Shown here one piece after another: positions 25,050 through 38,748 of a stretch of DNA of 64,000 bases; position 1 is the stretch's first letter; every line of letters begins with the position of its first letter. The position numbers were made by a program, and so were the translations under genes. The stretch lies in NCBI RefSeq assembly GCF_003123725.1, contig NZ_QETA01000001.1:248001-312000 (forward strand), given 5' to 3'. Below the pieces are notes generated by a model. The model saw nothing but the letters and a program-made list of their open reading frames with translations. It made no database searches and was not told the DNA's origin. The stretch comes from Corticimicrobacter populi. GTDB lineage: Bacteria > Pseudomonadota > Gammaproteobacteria > Burkholderiales > Burkholderiaceae_B.

Positions 25050-26156
25050 GTGAAAGCGCTGATCATTAGCGTAGATATGGGGCAGCCCGACTACGAGGCC
25101 CATGCTGCCGAATTCGATATGCTGGCCAGGGGGGCGGGTGCCGAAATCGTCGGCACGCTCAAGGTGCGCCGGGCGCGTCCCGATGCGGCCCACTATATCG
25201 GTTCGGGCAAGCTCGAAGAGGCGGCACTGATGGCCGAGGCCGAAGGGGCCGAAGTGATTCTTTTCGATCAGTCCCTTTCGCCGGCGCAGCAGCGCAATCT
25301 GGAGCGGGTCCTGCACCTGAGGGTCGTGGATCGGGTAACCCTGATTCTGGATATTTTTGCGCTGCGCGCCCAAAGTCATGAGGGCAAGCTGCAAGTCGAG
25401 CTGGCGCAATTGCAGCACCTGTCGACCAGACTGACTCGTCTCTGGACTCACCTTGAGCGCCAGCGTGGCGGGATCGGCATGCGTGGGCCGGGCGAATCGC
25501 AGCTCGAAATGGATCGACGCATCATCGGTGACAAGGTGCGGGCGCTCAAGGAGCGGCTGGCCCGGCTGGCTCGCCAGCGCAGCACGCAGCGTCGTGCCCG
25601 TGCACGCGGTGGTGTGCTGTCGGTATCGCTGGTTGGCTACACCAATGCCGGCAAGTCCACGCTGTTCAATGCACTGACCCGGGCTGGTGCCTATGCGGCC
25701 GACCAGCTCTTCGCCACTCTGGATACCACGACGCGTCGTATCTGGATCGAGGGGGCTGGGTCGGTTGTCGTGTCGGATACGGTGGGCTTCATCCGTGATT
25801 TGCCGCATGCGCTGATCGCGGCGTTCCGTGCTACTCTCGAAGAGACGGTGCAGGCTGATCTGCTGCTGCACGTCATCGATGCAGCCAATCCGCAGCGCGA
25901 TGAACAGATCATGGAAGTAGACAAAGTGCTGGCGGAAATCGGTGCGGCCGATACCCCTCGCATCCTTGTATATAACAAAATCGACCGGGCCGGTATTTCG
26001 CCCCGGATAGAACGTCACGAGCATGGTACGATTGCGCGGGTATTCGTCAGCGCCGCAGAGCGCTCGGGACTCGACCTGCTGCGCAGCGCCATCGCCGAGG
26101 CGGCTCAACCTATCGGAAACAATGCGTCCAATCACCAAACTCTTCAATCTGAATGA
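25050..26156 (+). CDS. hflX: Ribosome-splitting GTPase HflX
   Basis: HflX is a GTPase that separates stalled or stressed ribosomes. Of 368 residues, the N-terminal nucleotide-binding domain has ARPDAAHYIGSGK and LFDQSLSPAQQRNLE. The coiled linker carries GGIGMRGPGESQLEMDRR, and the G domain has P-loop GYTNAGKST (196-204), DTVGFIRDLPH and NKID. The start is GTG 25050, preceded by CAGGAA. Its 3' end overlaps hflK by 35 bases. Confidence 0.96.
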   Translation: MKALIISVDMGQPDYEAHAAEFDMLARGAGAEIVGTLKVRRARPDAAHYIGSGKLEEAALMAEAEGAEVILFDQSLSPAQQRNLERVLHLRVVDRVTLILDIFALRAQSHEGKLQVELAQLQHLSTRLTRLWTHLERQRGGIGMRGPGESQLEMDRRIIGDKVRALKERLARLARQRSTQRRARARGGVLSVSLVGYTNAGKSTLFNALTRAGAYAADQLFATLDTTTRRIWIEGAGSVVVSDTVGFIRDLPHALIAAFRATLEETVQADLLLHVIDAANPQRDEQIMEVDKVLAEIGAADTPRILVYNKIDRAGISPRIERHEHGTIARVFVSAAERSGLDLLRSAIAEAAQPIGNNASNHQTLQSE

Positions 26157-27459
26157 CCCGGGCTGGGGCCGGGGGAGCCAAAACAACGGATCCAAGCCGG
26201 GTTCGGAGCCTCCTCGCAAGCCGCAGCGTGATAATGAACCACCGGACCTCGACGAGGTCTGGCGAGATTTCAACGACAAGCTCGGCTCGCTGTTCGGACG
26301 CAAGAAGCGCAGCGGCGGCGGTGGATTCGGGGGCAACGGCGGTAACGGTCCGCAGATGCCTTCGCCTCGTGCCACCCGCATCGGTGCGGGCGTGGTCGTG
26401 GTGGGTGCGTTGGGCCTGTGGCTGGCCAGTGGCTTCTATATCGTCCAGGAAGGTCAGGTAGCCGTCGTCACCCAGTTCGGCCAGTACGAAAAGACCGTGG
26501 GGCCGGGCTTCCAGTGGCGTATGCCGTACCCGATCCAGCAGGAAGAACTGGTCAATATTTCCCAGTTGCGTACGTTTGAAGTCGGCTTTCGTGGCAGCTC
26601 ACGCAACAAGGTGCTGCCTGAGGCCATGATGCTGACCGACGACGAGAACATCGTCGACATGCAGTTCGTGGTTCAGTATCGTCTGCGTGCCGATGGTGCA
26701 CCCGATTACCTGTTCAAGACCAGCAACCCCGATGAGTCGGTGCGTCAGGCGTCCGAGACGGCCATGCGTGAAGTGGTCGGCAAGAAACACATGGACTTTG
26801 TCCTGTATGAAGGCCGTACCGAAGTGGCCGGCGAAGTGCAGGCGCTGATGCAGAGCATTCTCGACCGCTACAAGACTGGGATCGAAGTCAGTACCGTGGC
26901 CATCCAGAACGTGCAGCCGCCCGAAGCCGTGCAGGCTGCATTCGATGATGCCGTCAAGGCAGGTCAGGATCGCGAGCGCCAGATCAACGAAGGTCAGGCC
27001 TATGCCAACAAGGTCGTGCCGCTGGCATCTGGTCAGGCTTCGCGTCTGCTGGAGCAGGCCGAGGGTTATCGTGCCCGTGTTGTGGGTGATGCCCGCGGTG
27101 ATGCCGCACGTTTCAACAGCATCGTGGCCGAGTACCAGAAGTCGCCGCAGGTGCTGCGTGACCGCATGTACCTCGAGACCATGGAAGACATCTTCGGTCG
27201 CGTCAGCAAGGTCATGGTCGATACCAAGGATGGCAACAACATGATCTATCTGCCGCTGGACAAGATCATCCAGCAGGCCAGCAGATCCAACACGGATGCC
27301 GGGCAGGATGCTGTCGCAGGCAGTTCCGGTCAGGCAGGTGCGGCTCCGGCCGCAGCGGCAGCGCAGGCTGCCCCGCAACCCGCCAGCGTCCCGTCGCGCC
27401 CCGCTCCCAGCGGTTTCGGCGATGTCGGCGGCCTGACGCGCGACCGTTTTTCCCGTTGA
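26122..27459 (+). CDS. hflK: FtsH modulator HflK
   Basis: HflK and HflC form a membrane ring around the FtsH protease. The 445-residue product has an N-terminal Gly/Asn-rich cytoplasmic stretch (to about 80), one membrane helix (about 92-112) and the SPFH/band 7 domain (about 115-310), followed by a coiled region and an Ala/Gln/Pro-rich tail. ATG 26122 lies inside the end of hflX with CGGAAA upstream. Confidence 0.95.
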   Translation: MRPITKLFNLNDPGWGRGSQNNGSKPGSEPPRKPQRDNEPPDLDEVWRDFNDKLGSLFGRKKRSGGGGFGGNGGNGPQMPSPRATRIGAGVVVVGALGLWLASGFYIVQEGQVAVVTQFGQYEKTVGPGFQWRMPYPIQQEELVNISQLRTFEVGFRGSSRNKVLPEAMMLTDDENIVDMQFVVQYRLRADGAPDYLFKTSNPDESVRQASETAMREVVGKKHMDFVLYEGRTEVAGEVQALMQSILDRYKTGIEVSTVAIQNVQPPEAVQAAFDDAVKAGQDRERQINEGQAYANKVVPLASGQASRLLEQAEGYRARVVGDARGDAARFNSIVAEYQKSPQVLRDRMYLETMEDIFGRVSKVMVDTKDGNNMIYLPLDKIIQQASRSNTDAGQDAVAGSSGQAGAAPAAAAAQAAPQPASVPSRPAPSGFGDVGGLTRDRFSR

Positions 27460-27472
27460 TTGGAGCCTGATC

Positions 27473-28357
27473 ATGCATCGTCTTGTGCCTATCGTCGTCG
27501 GCCTCCTGATCGCTGTGGCGGCCTTTTCTTCCATGACCTTCATCGTGCGCGAGCGCGACTACGCTCTGGTGTTCGCGCTGGGTGAAGTGCGTCGCGTCAT
27601 CGACAAGCCCGGCCTGTACTTCAAGTTGCCGCCTCCATTCCAGAACGTGGTTCTGCTGGACAAGCGGGTGCTCAGCATCGAGAGCCCGGATGCCGAGCGC
27701 ATCCAGACTTCCGAAAAGAAAAACCTGTTGATCGATTCCTATATCAAGTGGCGAATCGCTGATCCGCGTCTGTACTACGTGACTTTTGGTGCCACCGAGC
27801 GTGCCGCCCAGGAGCGTCTGCTGGCACAGATCCGTGATGCGCTCAATGCGTCGGTCAACGTGCGTACCGTCAATGATGTCGTTTCCAAGGAACGCGACAA
27901 GATCATGAGCGAAGTGCTCAGTAACGTAGCGCGACGCGCTGCACCGCTGGGTGTCGAAGTGGTCGACGTTCGCCTCAAGCGAATCGAGTTCGCGCCCGAA
28001 ATTTCCGAGTCGGTCTACAACCGCATGATGGCGGAGCGTACCCAGGCGGCCAATAACCTGCGTTCGGTTGGCGCGGCAGAAAGCGAGCGCATTCGCGCCA
28101 ATGCGGATCGCCAGCGCGACGAGATCCTGGCCGATGCCTATGCCAAGGCACAGGCAGTCCACGGTGAGGGCGATGCCGAGGCTGCAGGTATCTATGCCGA
28201 GGCTTTCGAGAAGGATCCCGAGTTCTACCGTTTCTACAAGAGCCTGGACGCCTACAAGCAAGCCTTCAAGGATGAATCCGATGTGCTGGTGGTTGATCCC
28301 AGTTCCGACTTTTTCCGTTTCCTCAAGTCTGCCGAGGGGGCTCCCCAGCAGCAGTGA
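27473..28357 (+). CDS. hflC: FtsH modulator HflC
   Basis: The partner of HflK has 294 residues: an N-terminal membrane anchor (4-24), an SPFH domain (about 25-190) and a helical C-terminal region ending DPSSDFFRFLKSA, the typical HflC end. It starts 13 bases after hflK with TGGAG upstream. Confidence 0.96.
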   Translation: MHRLVPIVVGLLIAVAAFSSMTFIVRERDYALVFALGEVRRVIDKPGLYFKLPPPFQNVVLLDKRVLSIESPDAERIQTSEKKNLLIDSYIKWRIADPRLYYVTFGATERAAQERLLAQIRDALNASVNVRTVNDVVSKERDKIMSEVLSNVARRAAPLGVEVVDVRLKRIEFAPEISESVYNRMMAERTQAANNLRSVGAAESERIRANADRQRDEILADAYAKAQAVHGEGDAEAAGIYAEAFEKDPEFYRFYKSLDAYKQAFKDESDVLVVDPSSDFFRFLKSAEGAPQQQ

Positions 28358-28479
28358 TGTGGCATGAGGAGGACAGTACGGGCCCGATTTCGGCCCGCTG
28401 TCCGCAGCGGGCTTTCGCGTTTTGTCAGAACATGTACAATACCGCGTAAGCTAGATATATCTTGATATCTATTTCGCAG

Positions 28480-28515
28480 GCGGCTCGCCGGGCTTACGTC
28501 CCCGAGCCGCTTTTT
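28480..28515 (+). terminator. Terminator or attenuator between hflC and hisZ
   Basis: GCGGCTCG pairs with CGAGCCGC and is followed by five T. It lies 65 bases upstream of hisZ, so it either ends the hfl transcript or works as a leader element for hisZ. A second hairpin (CCCGCT/AGCGGG) lies near 28395-28412. No his-type leader peptide with repeated histidine codons was found. Confidence 0.65.
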
Positions 28516-28579
28516 ATTTGTCCGTACCCGGTGAGCAGCAAATGCCGGGCAGGGCCGTTCACCAACGTATTGCGAAGTC

Positions 28580-29743
28580 ATGAAGGGTAATTGGCTGCTG
28601 CCAGAACAACTGGCGGATATTTTGCCTGCCGAGGCCAGGCGGATCGAAGAACTCCGGCGTGTCATGCTGGATCTTTACCGCACCTACGGCTACGAGCTGG
28701 TCGCGCCACCGCTGGTCGAGTACATCGACTCCCTGCTGTCTGGCGCGGGCACCGATCTCAACCTGCGCACCTGCAAGCTGGTGGACCAGGCGTCTGGTCG
28801 TACGCTGGGCGTGCGCGCTGACATGACCCCGCAGGTGGCGCGCATAGATGCGCACTTGCTCAATCGCAGTGGGGTGGGGCGCTTCTGTTATTGCGGCAGT
28901 GTCTTCCATGCGCGTCCCGTCGGCTTGCTGGATCGCCGCGAACTGTTGCAGCTGGGGGCCGAAATCTACGGTCATGCCGGCCTGGAAGCAGATCTGGAAA
29001 TCCTGCGACTGGTCATGGAAAGCATGCGACTGGCCAATGTCGGCACCATGCGGCTTGACCTCAGTCATCCTGGCGTGGTCGGGGCCATCCTGGCGACCGA
29101 TCCGGGAGCGGCTGCCCAGGCAGACGAGATCCATCGGCTGCTGAGCGAAAAGAACGTTCCCGCACTGCTGGCCCTGGCCGGGCAGGGCGATGCGCCGCGC
29201 AACGAAACCCTGGCGGCGCTGCGCACGCTGGCGATGCTGTATGGCACGCCTGCCGATGTGCTGGCAGAGGCACGCCAGACGTTGCCGCCGTTGCTTGGCA
29301 TCGCGCGTGCGCTGGATGATCTTCAGGCGCTGGTACAGGCCTTGCCGGATATCGATATCAGCCTGGACTTGGCCGATGTCGGTGGCTATGGCTATTACTC
29401 GGGTGTCATGTTCTCGCTGTATGCCGAGGGCTGGCATGATGCCCTGGTACGGGGTGGCCGCTACGACAATATCGGTGCGGCCTTTGGTCGGGCGCGTCCT
29501 GCGACCGGTTTCAGTTTCGATCTGCGCAAGGTGGCGGCAGGCTTGCCCCCGGCCCGGCGCAGTGGTGCCATCTCAGCTCCCTGGAGCGAGGATCCGGCGC
29601 TTGCGCTGCGGATGCAGGAGTTGCGTCGGCAGGGCGAGATCGTGATCCAGTTGCTGCCGGGCCATGTTCACGACCAGGAAGAGTTTTTCTTCGATCGTGA
29701 GCTGGTGCGGCAGGATGGCGCGTGGGTGCTGCGTCAGCTGTAA
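28580..29743 (+). CDS. hisZ: ATP phosphoribosyltransferase regulatory subunit HisZ
   Basis: HisZ is a catalytically inactive histidyl-tRNA synthetase homologue that joins short-form HisG to form the first enzyme of histidine synthesis. The 387-residue product keeps the class II synthetase core ([40 protein letters not shown]). It lacks the HisRS anticodon-binding domain. It lies between hflC and purA, away from other his genes, the usual betaproteobacterial location. Confidence 0.94.
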   Translation: MKGNWLLPEQLADILPAEARRIEELRRVMLDLYRTYGYELVAPPLVEYIDSLLSGAGTDLNLRTCKLVDQASGRTLGVRADMTPQVARIDAHLLNRSGVGRFCYCGSVFHARPVGLLDRRELLQLGAEIYGHAGLEADLEILRLVMESMRLANVGTMRLDLSHPGVVGAILATDPGAAAQADEIHRLLSEKNVPALLALAGQGDAPRNETLAALRTLAMLYGTPADVLAEARQTLPPLLGIARALDDLQALVQALPDIDISLDLADVGGYGYYSGVMFSLYAEGWHDALVRGGRYDNIGAAFGRARPATGFSFDLRKVAAGLPPARRSGAISAPWSEDPALALRMQELRRQGEIVIQLLPGHVHDQEEFFFDRELVRQDGAWVLRQL

Positions 29744-29818
29744 GGCGTGCAGTTTTTATCTTGAACTTCCCGTCTCGTGCGGGTGGCCGCAGCTTGTGGC
29801 CGAAACTTTTTCATGTGA

Positions 29819-31120
<1,302 letters not shown>

Positions 31121-31128
31121 ATTGAATC

Positions 31129-31680
31129 ATGACTCAAAATCCGAAAAGCACCGATACCGACGTCTGGGTCAGCTGGGAAGACTACAACCGTCTGATCGAG
31201 CGACTGGCACTGCAGGTTTATGAATCGGGCTGGGCGTTCGACAAGATCATTTGTCTGGCGCGCGGCGGTGTGCGCGTGGGCGATGTGATGTCGCGCATTT
31301 TCGATGTGCCACTGGGTATCCTGGCTACCAGCAGCTATCGTGAGGCCGCCGGCACGCAGCAGGGCCGCCTTGATATCGCCCGCTACATTACGATCACCGA
31401 CGGTACGCTCGATGGTCGTGTGTTGCTGGTCGATGACATGGTCGATACGGGCCACACCTTCAACAAGGTACGCGAACACCTGCGCGAGCAGTTTCCTGCC
31501 ATCACCGAGTTGAAGAGCGCCGTACTGTGGTGGAAAGGCCACTCCAAGGCCATCCCCGACTATTTTGTCGACAAACTGCCGACAAATCCCTGGATCCATC
31601 AGCCTTTCGAGGTATATGATGGCCTGCGCCCGCACCAGCTCAGCCCCTGGCTGCGCAAGGGCGGATTCGAGGCAGCATGA
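31129..31680 (+). CDS. Purine-type phosphoribosyltransferase
   Basis: The 183-residue product has the PRPP-binding motif VLLVDDMVDTGHT (near 100-112) and an N-terminal WVSWEDYNRLIERLA, like the xanthine-guanine/hypoxanthine PRT group. It is eight bases downstream of purA, which suggests purine salvage linked to AMP synthesis. The exact base specificity is not evident. A GCGCGCC/GGCGCGC hairpin follows at 31686-31707. Confidence 0.85.
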   Translation: MTQNPKSTDTDVWVSWEDYNRLIERLALQVYESGWAFDKIICLARGGVRVGDVMSRIFDVPLGILATSSYREAAGTQQGRLDIARYITITDGTLDGRVLLVDDMVDTGHTFNKVREHLREQFPAITELKSAVLWWKGHSKAIPDYFVDKLPTNPWIHQPFEVYDGLRPHQLSPWLRKGGFEAA

Positions 31681-31708
31681 TGCAGGCGCGCCGTATGGTC
31701 GGCGCGCA

Positions 31709-31738
31709 TTGTGCTTTATGCTACGACCGTGCTAGAAT
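31709..31738 (+). promoter_or_regulatory. Promoter of the rpsU-dnaG-rpoD operon
   Basis: TTGTGC (31709-31714) and TAGAAT (31733-31738) are 18 bases apart, and the -10 is extended by TGC. The rpsU start lies 53 bases downstream. Confidence 0.6.
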
Positions 31739-31790
31739 GCACAGTTGATTCCAAGCTATATTTAGTCAATCAAAGATCACAAGACCATCC

Positions 31791-32003
31791 ATGCCTATCG
31801 TTCGCCTGAAAGAAAACGAGCCGTTTGAAGCCGCCCTGCGTCGCTTCAAGCGCACTATCGAAAAAACCGGCCTGCTGACCGAGCTGCGCGCACGCGAGTT
31901 CTACGAGAAGCCCACGGCCGAGCGCAAGCGCAAGCACGCTGCCGCTGTCAAGCGCCACTACAAGCGCATCCGCAGCCAGCAACTGCCCCCGCGCCTGTAC
32001 TGA
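31791..32003 (+). CDS. rpsU: 30S ribosomal protein S21
   Basis: The 70-residue basic protein [29 protein letters not shown]... is S21, which joins the 30S platform late and helps initiation. It heads the macromolecular synthesis operon. Confidence 0.98.
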   Translation: MPIVRLKENEPFEAALRRFKRTIEKTGLLTELRAREFYEKPTAERKRKHAAAVKRHYKRIRSQQLPPRLY

Positions 32004-32058
32004 TTTTCTTTTCAGGCCACCTCGGGCACCTTAGGGTGCCCTTGTTTATGGCCTGGGG

Positions 32059-34179
32059 ATGGTGCCCGCATTGATCCCCGATTCATACGTACAAGATCTA
32101 CTTGCCCGCGTCGATATCGTTGATGTGGTTGGCAAGTATGTCCAGCTCAGAAAGGCTGGGGTCAACCTGCTTGGCCTCTGCCCTTTCCATAACGAAAAAA
32201 GCCCCTCGTTCACGGTCAGTCCATCCAAACAGTTCTATCACTGCTTTGGTTGCGGCGCGCATGGCACGGCCATCGGCTTTCTGATCGAGCATACCGGAGC
32301 CAGCTTTCCCGAAGCGGTGCGCAATCTGTCGGCTACGGTAGGCATGCGCGTGCCCGAAGAGCCGCGCAGCCCTCGCCAGATGGCGGCAGATCGTGAGCGC
32401 CGTGCCGAACGCTCGTTGCACGAGCAGGCGCTCGAAAGTGCCCAGCAGTTCTATCTCAAATCGCTCCGAGCCTCTCCCGATGCCATTGCCTATCTCAAGA
32501 AGCGTGGCCTGACCGGGCAGATCGCCCAGCGTTTCGGGCTGGGCTGGTCCGGAGAAGAGCGGCAGGGCCTGATGCGTGTATTTGCCGATTACCAGGCGGC
32601 TTCGCTGGTCGAAACCGGCTTGGTGATCGAGTCGGAGGATGGTCGGCGCTATGATCGCTTCCGTGAGCGCATCATGTTCCCGATCCGCAACGGGCGGGGG
32701 GTGTTGATCGGCTTTGGCGGACGCCTGATCCGGCCTGGTGAGCCTAAGTACCTCAATTCGCCCGAGACTCCGTTGTTTTCCAAGGGGCACGAGCTGTACG
32801 GCCTCTGGGAAGCCCGACAGGGTATCCGCAAGGAAGGTCAGGTGATCGTGGTCGAGGGCTACATGGATGTGGTCGGCCTGGCTCAGCATGGCCTCGAGAA
32901 TGCCGTGGCGACATTGGGTACGGCCACGACCGAGCATCATGTGCAGAAACTGATGCGGGCCAGCGAGCGCATTGTGTTCAGCTTTGATGGCGATCGAGCC
33001 GGCCGCAAGGCAGCCTGGCGCGCCCTGCAGGCATGCCTGCCGCTGTTGCGAGATGATGTCTCGATCCGCTTCCTTTTTTTGCCTGCCGAGCACGACCCGG
33101 ATTCCTATATTCGCGATCTGGGCCTGGAGGCTTTTCGTGCCTGCCTGGGAGAGGCGGTGGCGCTGTCGCGCTTTTTGCTCGACGAGTTGTCCTCCCGGCA
33201 TGACTTGCGCGAAGCAGAAGGGCGCTCGGCCTGCGTGCACGAAGCTCGTCCTCTGTTTGCCATGATGCCCGAAGGCGTGCTGAAGATGCAGTTGCAGCGT
33301 GACCTGGCCGAGCGCGTCAAATTTACGCCGGAAGAGCTGGCAGCCGTCATGGGGGTATCGACTACTGTGGTATCGCCTGCTGGCGGGCGCGCTGCCGGTA
33401 TGGCTGGCGCTGTGGGCAGTGCTCCGCATGAGTCATCTGCTGTGCATGATCCCGATGGCATGGGGCATTGGATGCCCGACGATCATCTGGTGCCCTACGA
33501 GCAGGACGAGGGCGGGCAGGTCTGGTATCCAGAGTTTGATGCGCCCGATCAGGGGGGGGGATTCGATAGTATGCAGTCGGCAGGCATGCCGTCGCAGGCC
33601 AGACAGCAGCAGGCGCAGTCCACGGGCTGGAAGGCTGGTGGCGGCAAGGGGGCTTGGCAGGGCAAAGGCGACTGGAAAGGCAAGAAGGGTGACTGGAAGG
33701 GCAAGGGTGGCAAAAAGGGCTGGCGCGACGATGACCAGGGGCCGGTGCGCAATGAACCCAAGGTCGTGCCTTCGCTGGCCAAGCGCCTGTTGCGATTGCT
33801 GATGGTGCATCCCGGGCTGGTCGAGGGCATGGGCGAGCAGCAGATTGAAATGCTGGCACAAATCCCCAGATTCGACCTGGTGGTCGAATTGATTGCATTG
33901 GCCAAGTCTTCCGGGGCCCAGCACGTCGGTGCGCTCAAGCATGCAGTTGCTCCCGGTTCGGATCTGGAGGCCATGCTGCGCGGGATGGAAGCCGAGGCGC
34001 TGGTCCAGGAAGAATTGCCCAATCCACAGGCCGAATGGGATGACGCGCTGCGTCGCGCGGAGATTGATTCGATCCGTGTGCAGCAGGCGGCACTGGCGCA
34101 GGCGGGGTTGCCTGATGAGGCATCGCGCCAGCAGTACAAGGATCTTTCCATGCGGCTGTTGCTGTTGACACGGCTCTAA
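32059..34179 (+). CDS. dnaG: DNA primase DnaG
   Basis: DnaG makes RNA primers at the replication fork. The 706-residue product has the CHC2 zinc finger (C41, H44, C62, C65), the RNA polymerase domain with TOPRIM motifs (VIVVEGYMDVVGL near 262 and SFDGDRAGR near 312) and a C-terminal helicase-binding region. Between them, at about 526-556 (33634-33726), is a Gly/Lys/Trp repeat of the kind GKGDWKGKK, unusual for a primase. ATG 32059 is the first start; a TTG at 32071 would give the more usual MIPDSY N-terminus. Confidence 0.96.
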   Translation: MVPALIPDSYVQDLLARVDIVDVVGKYVQLRKAGVNLLGLCPFHNEKSPSFTVSPSKQFYHCFGCGAHGTAIGFLIEHTGASFPEAVRNLSATVGMRVPEEPRSPRQMAADRERRAERSLHEQALESAQQFYLKSLRASPDAIAYLKKRGLTGQIAQRFGLGWSGEERQGLMRVFADYQAASLVETGLVIESEDGRRYDRFRERIMFPIRNGRGVLIGFGGRLIRPGEPKYLNSPETPLFSKGHELYGLWEARQGIRKEGQVIVVEGYMDVVGLAQHGLENAVATLGTATTEHHVQKLMRASERIVFSFDGDRAGRKAAWRALQACLPLLRDDVSIRFLFLPAEHDPDSYIRDLGLEAFRACLGEAVALSRFLLDELSSRHDLREAEGRSACVHEARPLFAMMPEGVLKMQLQRDLAERVKFTPEELAAVMGVSTTVVSPAGGRAAGMAGAVGSAPHESSAVHDPDGMGHWMPDDHLVPYEQDEGGQVWYPEFDAPDQGGGFDSMQSAGMPSQARQQQAQSTGWKAGGGKGAWQGKGDWKGKKGDWKGKGGKKGWRDDDQGPVRNEPKVVPSLAKRLLRLLMVHPGLVEGMGEQQIEMLAQIPRFDLVVELIALAKSSGAQHVGALKHAVAPGSDLEAMLRGMEAEALVQEELPNPQAEWDDALRRAEIDSIRVQQAALAQAGLPDEASRQQYKDLSMRLLLLTRL

Positions 34180-34311
34180 TTTGTAGTTTCATTTTGTTTC
34201 ATGTGTTTGGGGAACTTCCAGTTTTATTCATTGGTCTAATTACGTCACACACCCCCAAAGCATCCCCCTTTCTTCTCCCGTAGCAGCCCTTTCAGGGCTG
34301 TAGGCATATAT

Positions 34312-36567
<2,256 letters not shown>

Positions 36568-36627
36568 GCCTTTTGCAGGCATCAGGGGGCAATGGCACAC
36601 CAAAATGTGTAAAATAGCCCTCTTTTC

Positions 36628-36706
<79 letters not shown>

Positions 36707-36731
36707 AAAAGCCTTGCTGAATCAAGCAACT

Positions 36732-36762
36732 AACGCCACCCTGCCCGGTGGCGTTTCTCTTT
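36732..36762 (+). terminator. Terminator after the CAT tRNA
   Basis: AACGCCACC pairs with GGTGGCGTT around six bases, followed by TCTCTTT. It ends the rpoD/tRNA transcript. About 190 further bases before the ABC-F gene hold only a partial repeat GTGACCA..CGTGACCA (36775-36790). Confidence 0.75.
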
Positions 36763-36950
36763 CCACGTCTTGCTGTGACCAAAACGTGACCACGTTTGCG
36801 TGGGGGGCCGGATACCACCAGTCATTCGGTTGTGGGCCACCGCTTACGCACCCCTATCAGGATACCGTACGGGCAGCCATCGCCTGAATCGGTTATCCTC
36901 TCCCCGCCGGTTTTCGGCCTTACTTCTATTCCCAAGCGGTCCTTCCCTGC

Positions 36951-38585
36951 ATGATCCGGTTTCAGCAAGTCTCGCTGGCAAGAGGCGTCAAGCCCTTGCT
37001 GGAGAAAGTCGATCTCATCCTCAACCCCAGCGACAAGATAGGCCTTATCGGCGCCAACGGTGCGGGCAAATCCAGCCTGTTCGCCCTGCTTCGCGGTGAA
37101 CTTCACACCGACCAGGGGGATCTCAGCTACCCCCCGAACTGGCGCGTGGCCTACGTGGCGCAGGAAACACCGGCGCTGGATCGCTCGGCCATTGACTACG
37201 CAATCGACGGCGATGTAGAACTGCGCCGCCTTGAGGCCCGGCTGACCGAGGTGGAAACCGCTGCCGACACACCCGAAAACGGCCTGCTGATCGGCGAGCT
37301 GTATGCAGCCCTGGCAGATGCCGACGCCTACACCGTCCGCTCGCGGGCGGAACAGTTGCTGACCGGCCTGGGCTTCTCGATGGCTCAGATGGACCAGCCC
37401 CTGACCAGCTTTTCAGGTGGCTGGCGGATGAGGCTGAACCTGGCGCAAGCGCTAATGTGCCCGTCCGAACTGCTGTTGCTGGACGAACCTACCAACCACT
37501 TGGATCTGGATGCCATCCTGTGGCTGGAAGACTGGTTGAAGCGCTATCCCGGCACCTTGCTGGTGATTTCGCATGACCGCGACTTCCTCGACGAGGTGGT
37601 CAACGTGGTGGTTCATGTCGATGAGCGCAAACTAAAGCGCTATGCGGGCAACTATTCCGCCTTCGAACGCCAGCGCGCCGCACAACTGGAACTGGCAGCC
37701 GGTGCCATCGAAAAGCAGATGCGCCAACGCGCACATCTGCAATCGTTCATCAATCGCTTCAAAGCCCAGGCCTCGAAAGCGCGCCAGGCGCAAAGCCGGA
37801 TCAAGGCACTGGCGAAGATGGAAGAGTTGGCACCCTTGCGCGCCGCTGCAGAGTTCTCCTTCGAATTCCGGGAGCCGGACCGCGCACCCGATCCGCTGCT
37901 GCTCATGGACGCCGTCCAGGCCGGTTACCCCGCCACAGACGACGGCGGTGCCAACAAGATTGTCATCAAGGACATCAATTTTTCGCTGCAGGGCGGCCAG
38001 CGCATTGGACTGCTCGGCGTGAACGGAGCGGGCAAGTCCACCTTCATCAAGACCATCGCCGGGGAATTGCAGGCGCTGGGCGGCGAGGCGATTTTCGGCA
38101 AGGGCCTGTCGATCGGTTATTTCGCCCAGCATCAAGTCGAGATGCTACGCCACGATGAATCGCCCTTGTGGCACATGATCAAGCAGGCTCCCGGCACCCG
38201 CGAACAGGAACTGCGTAACTTCTTGGGCAGCTTCAACTTCGCCGGGGCGATGGCAACAAGCAGCATCGCGCCCTTCTCGGGCGGCGAGAAAGCCCGCCTG
38301 GCCTTGGCGCTTATCGTCTGGCAACGACCCAACCTGCTGTTGCTGGACGAGCCGACCAATCACCTGGACCTGGAAACCCGCGAAGCGCTTACCATGGCCC
38401 TGGCGCAATTCGAAGGCACTCTGATGCTGGTATCGCACGATCGCCACTTACTGCGTGCCACCACCGACCAGTTCATCATCGTAGCCGACGGCCAGGTCGA
38501 ACCCTTCGACGGCGACCTCAACGACTACCGCGACTGGCTATTCAAGACCAAGCTGAACGCCAAGGCCAACACGGCCCTGAAATAA
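36951..38585 (+). CDS. ABC-F family ATPase (ribosome-associated, Uup/YheS-like)
   Basis: The 544-residue product has two ABC modules and no membrane segment. Module 1 has Walker A GANGAGKSS (near 34-42), signature FSGGWRMRLNLAQAL (near 148) and LLLDEPTNHLDLD. Module 2 has GVNGAGKST (near 358), FSGGEKARLALALIV and LLLDEPTNHLDLE. ABC-F proteins bind the ribosomal E-site and relieve stalling or give antibiotic resistance. The linker (about 225-305) is basic and helical, as expected for the P-site tRNA interaction motif. It lies just after the tRNA and converges with a predicted alarmone hydrolase. Confidence 0.9.
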   Translation: MIRFQQVSLARGVKPLLEKVDLILNPSDKIGLIGANGAGKSSLFALLRGELHTDQGDLSYPPNWRVAYVAQETPALDRSAIDYAIDGDVELRRLEARLTEVETAADTPENGLLIGELYAALADADAYTVRSRAEQLLTGLGFSMAQMDQPLTSFSGGWRMRLNLAQALMCPSELLLLDEPTNHLDLDAILWLEDWLKRYPGTLLVISHDRDFLDEVVNVVVHVDERKLKRYAGNYSAFERQRAAQLELAAGAIEKQMRQRAHLQSFINRFKAQASKARQAQSRIKALAKMEELAPLRAAAEFSFEFREPDRAPDPLLLMDAVQAGYPATDDGGANKIVIKDINFSLQGGQRIGLLGVNGAGKSTFIKTIAGELQALGGEAIFGKGLSIGYFAQHQVEMLRHDESPLWHMIKQAPGTREQELRNFLGSFNFAGAMATSSIAPFSGGEKARLALALIVWQRPNLLLLDEPTNHLDLETREALTMALAQFEGTLMLVSHDRHLLRATTDQFIIVADGQVEPFDGDLNDYRDWLFKTKLNAKANTALK

Positions 38586-38748
38586 AGCACGCTGCCATGT
38601 TGCGCACCGCCAGTGATGTCGAAGTTCATTGGGGGAAATTCCAATGAGCCTTAAGCGATTGGCGACCGACTGCGTTCACTGCAAGGCAGCCATGGGCTAG
38701 GCCGGCTCCAAAGGCTGCGATGGGTCGAAAACCGTCACCCACAATCGA

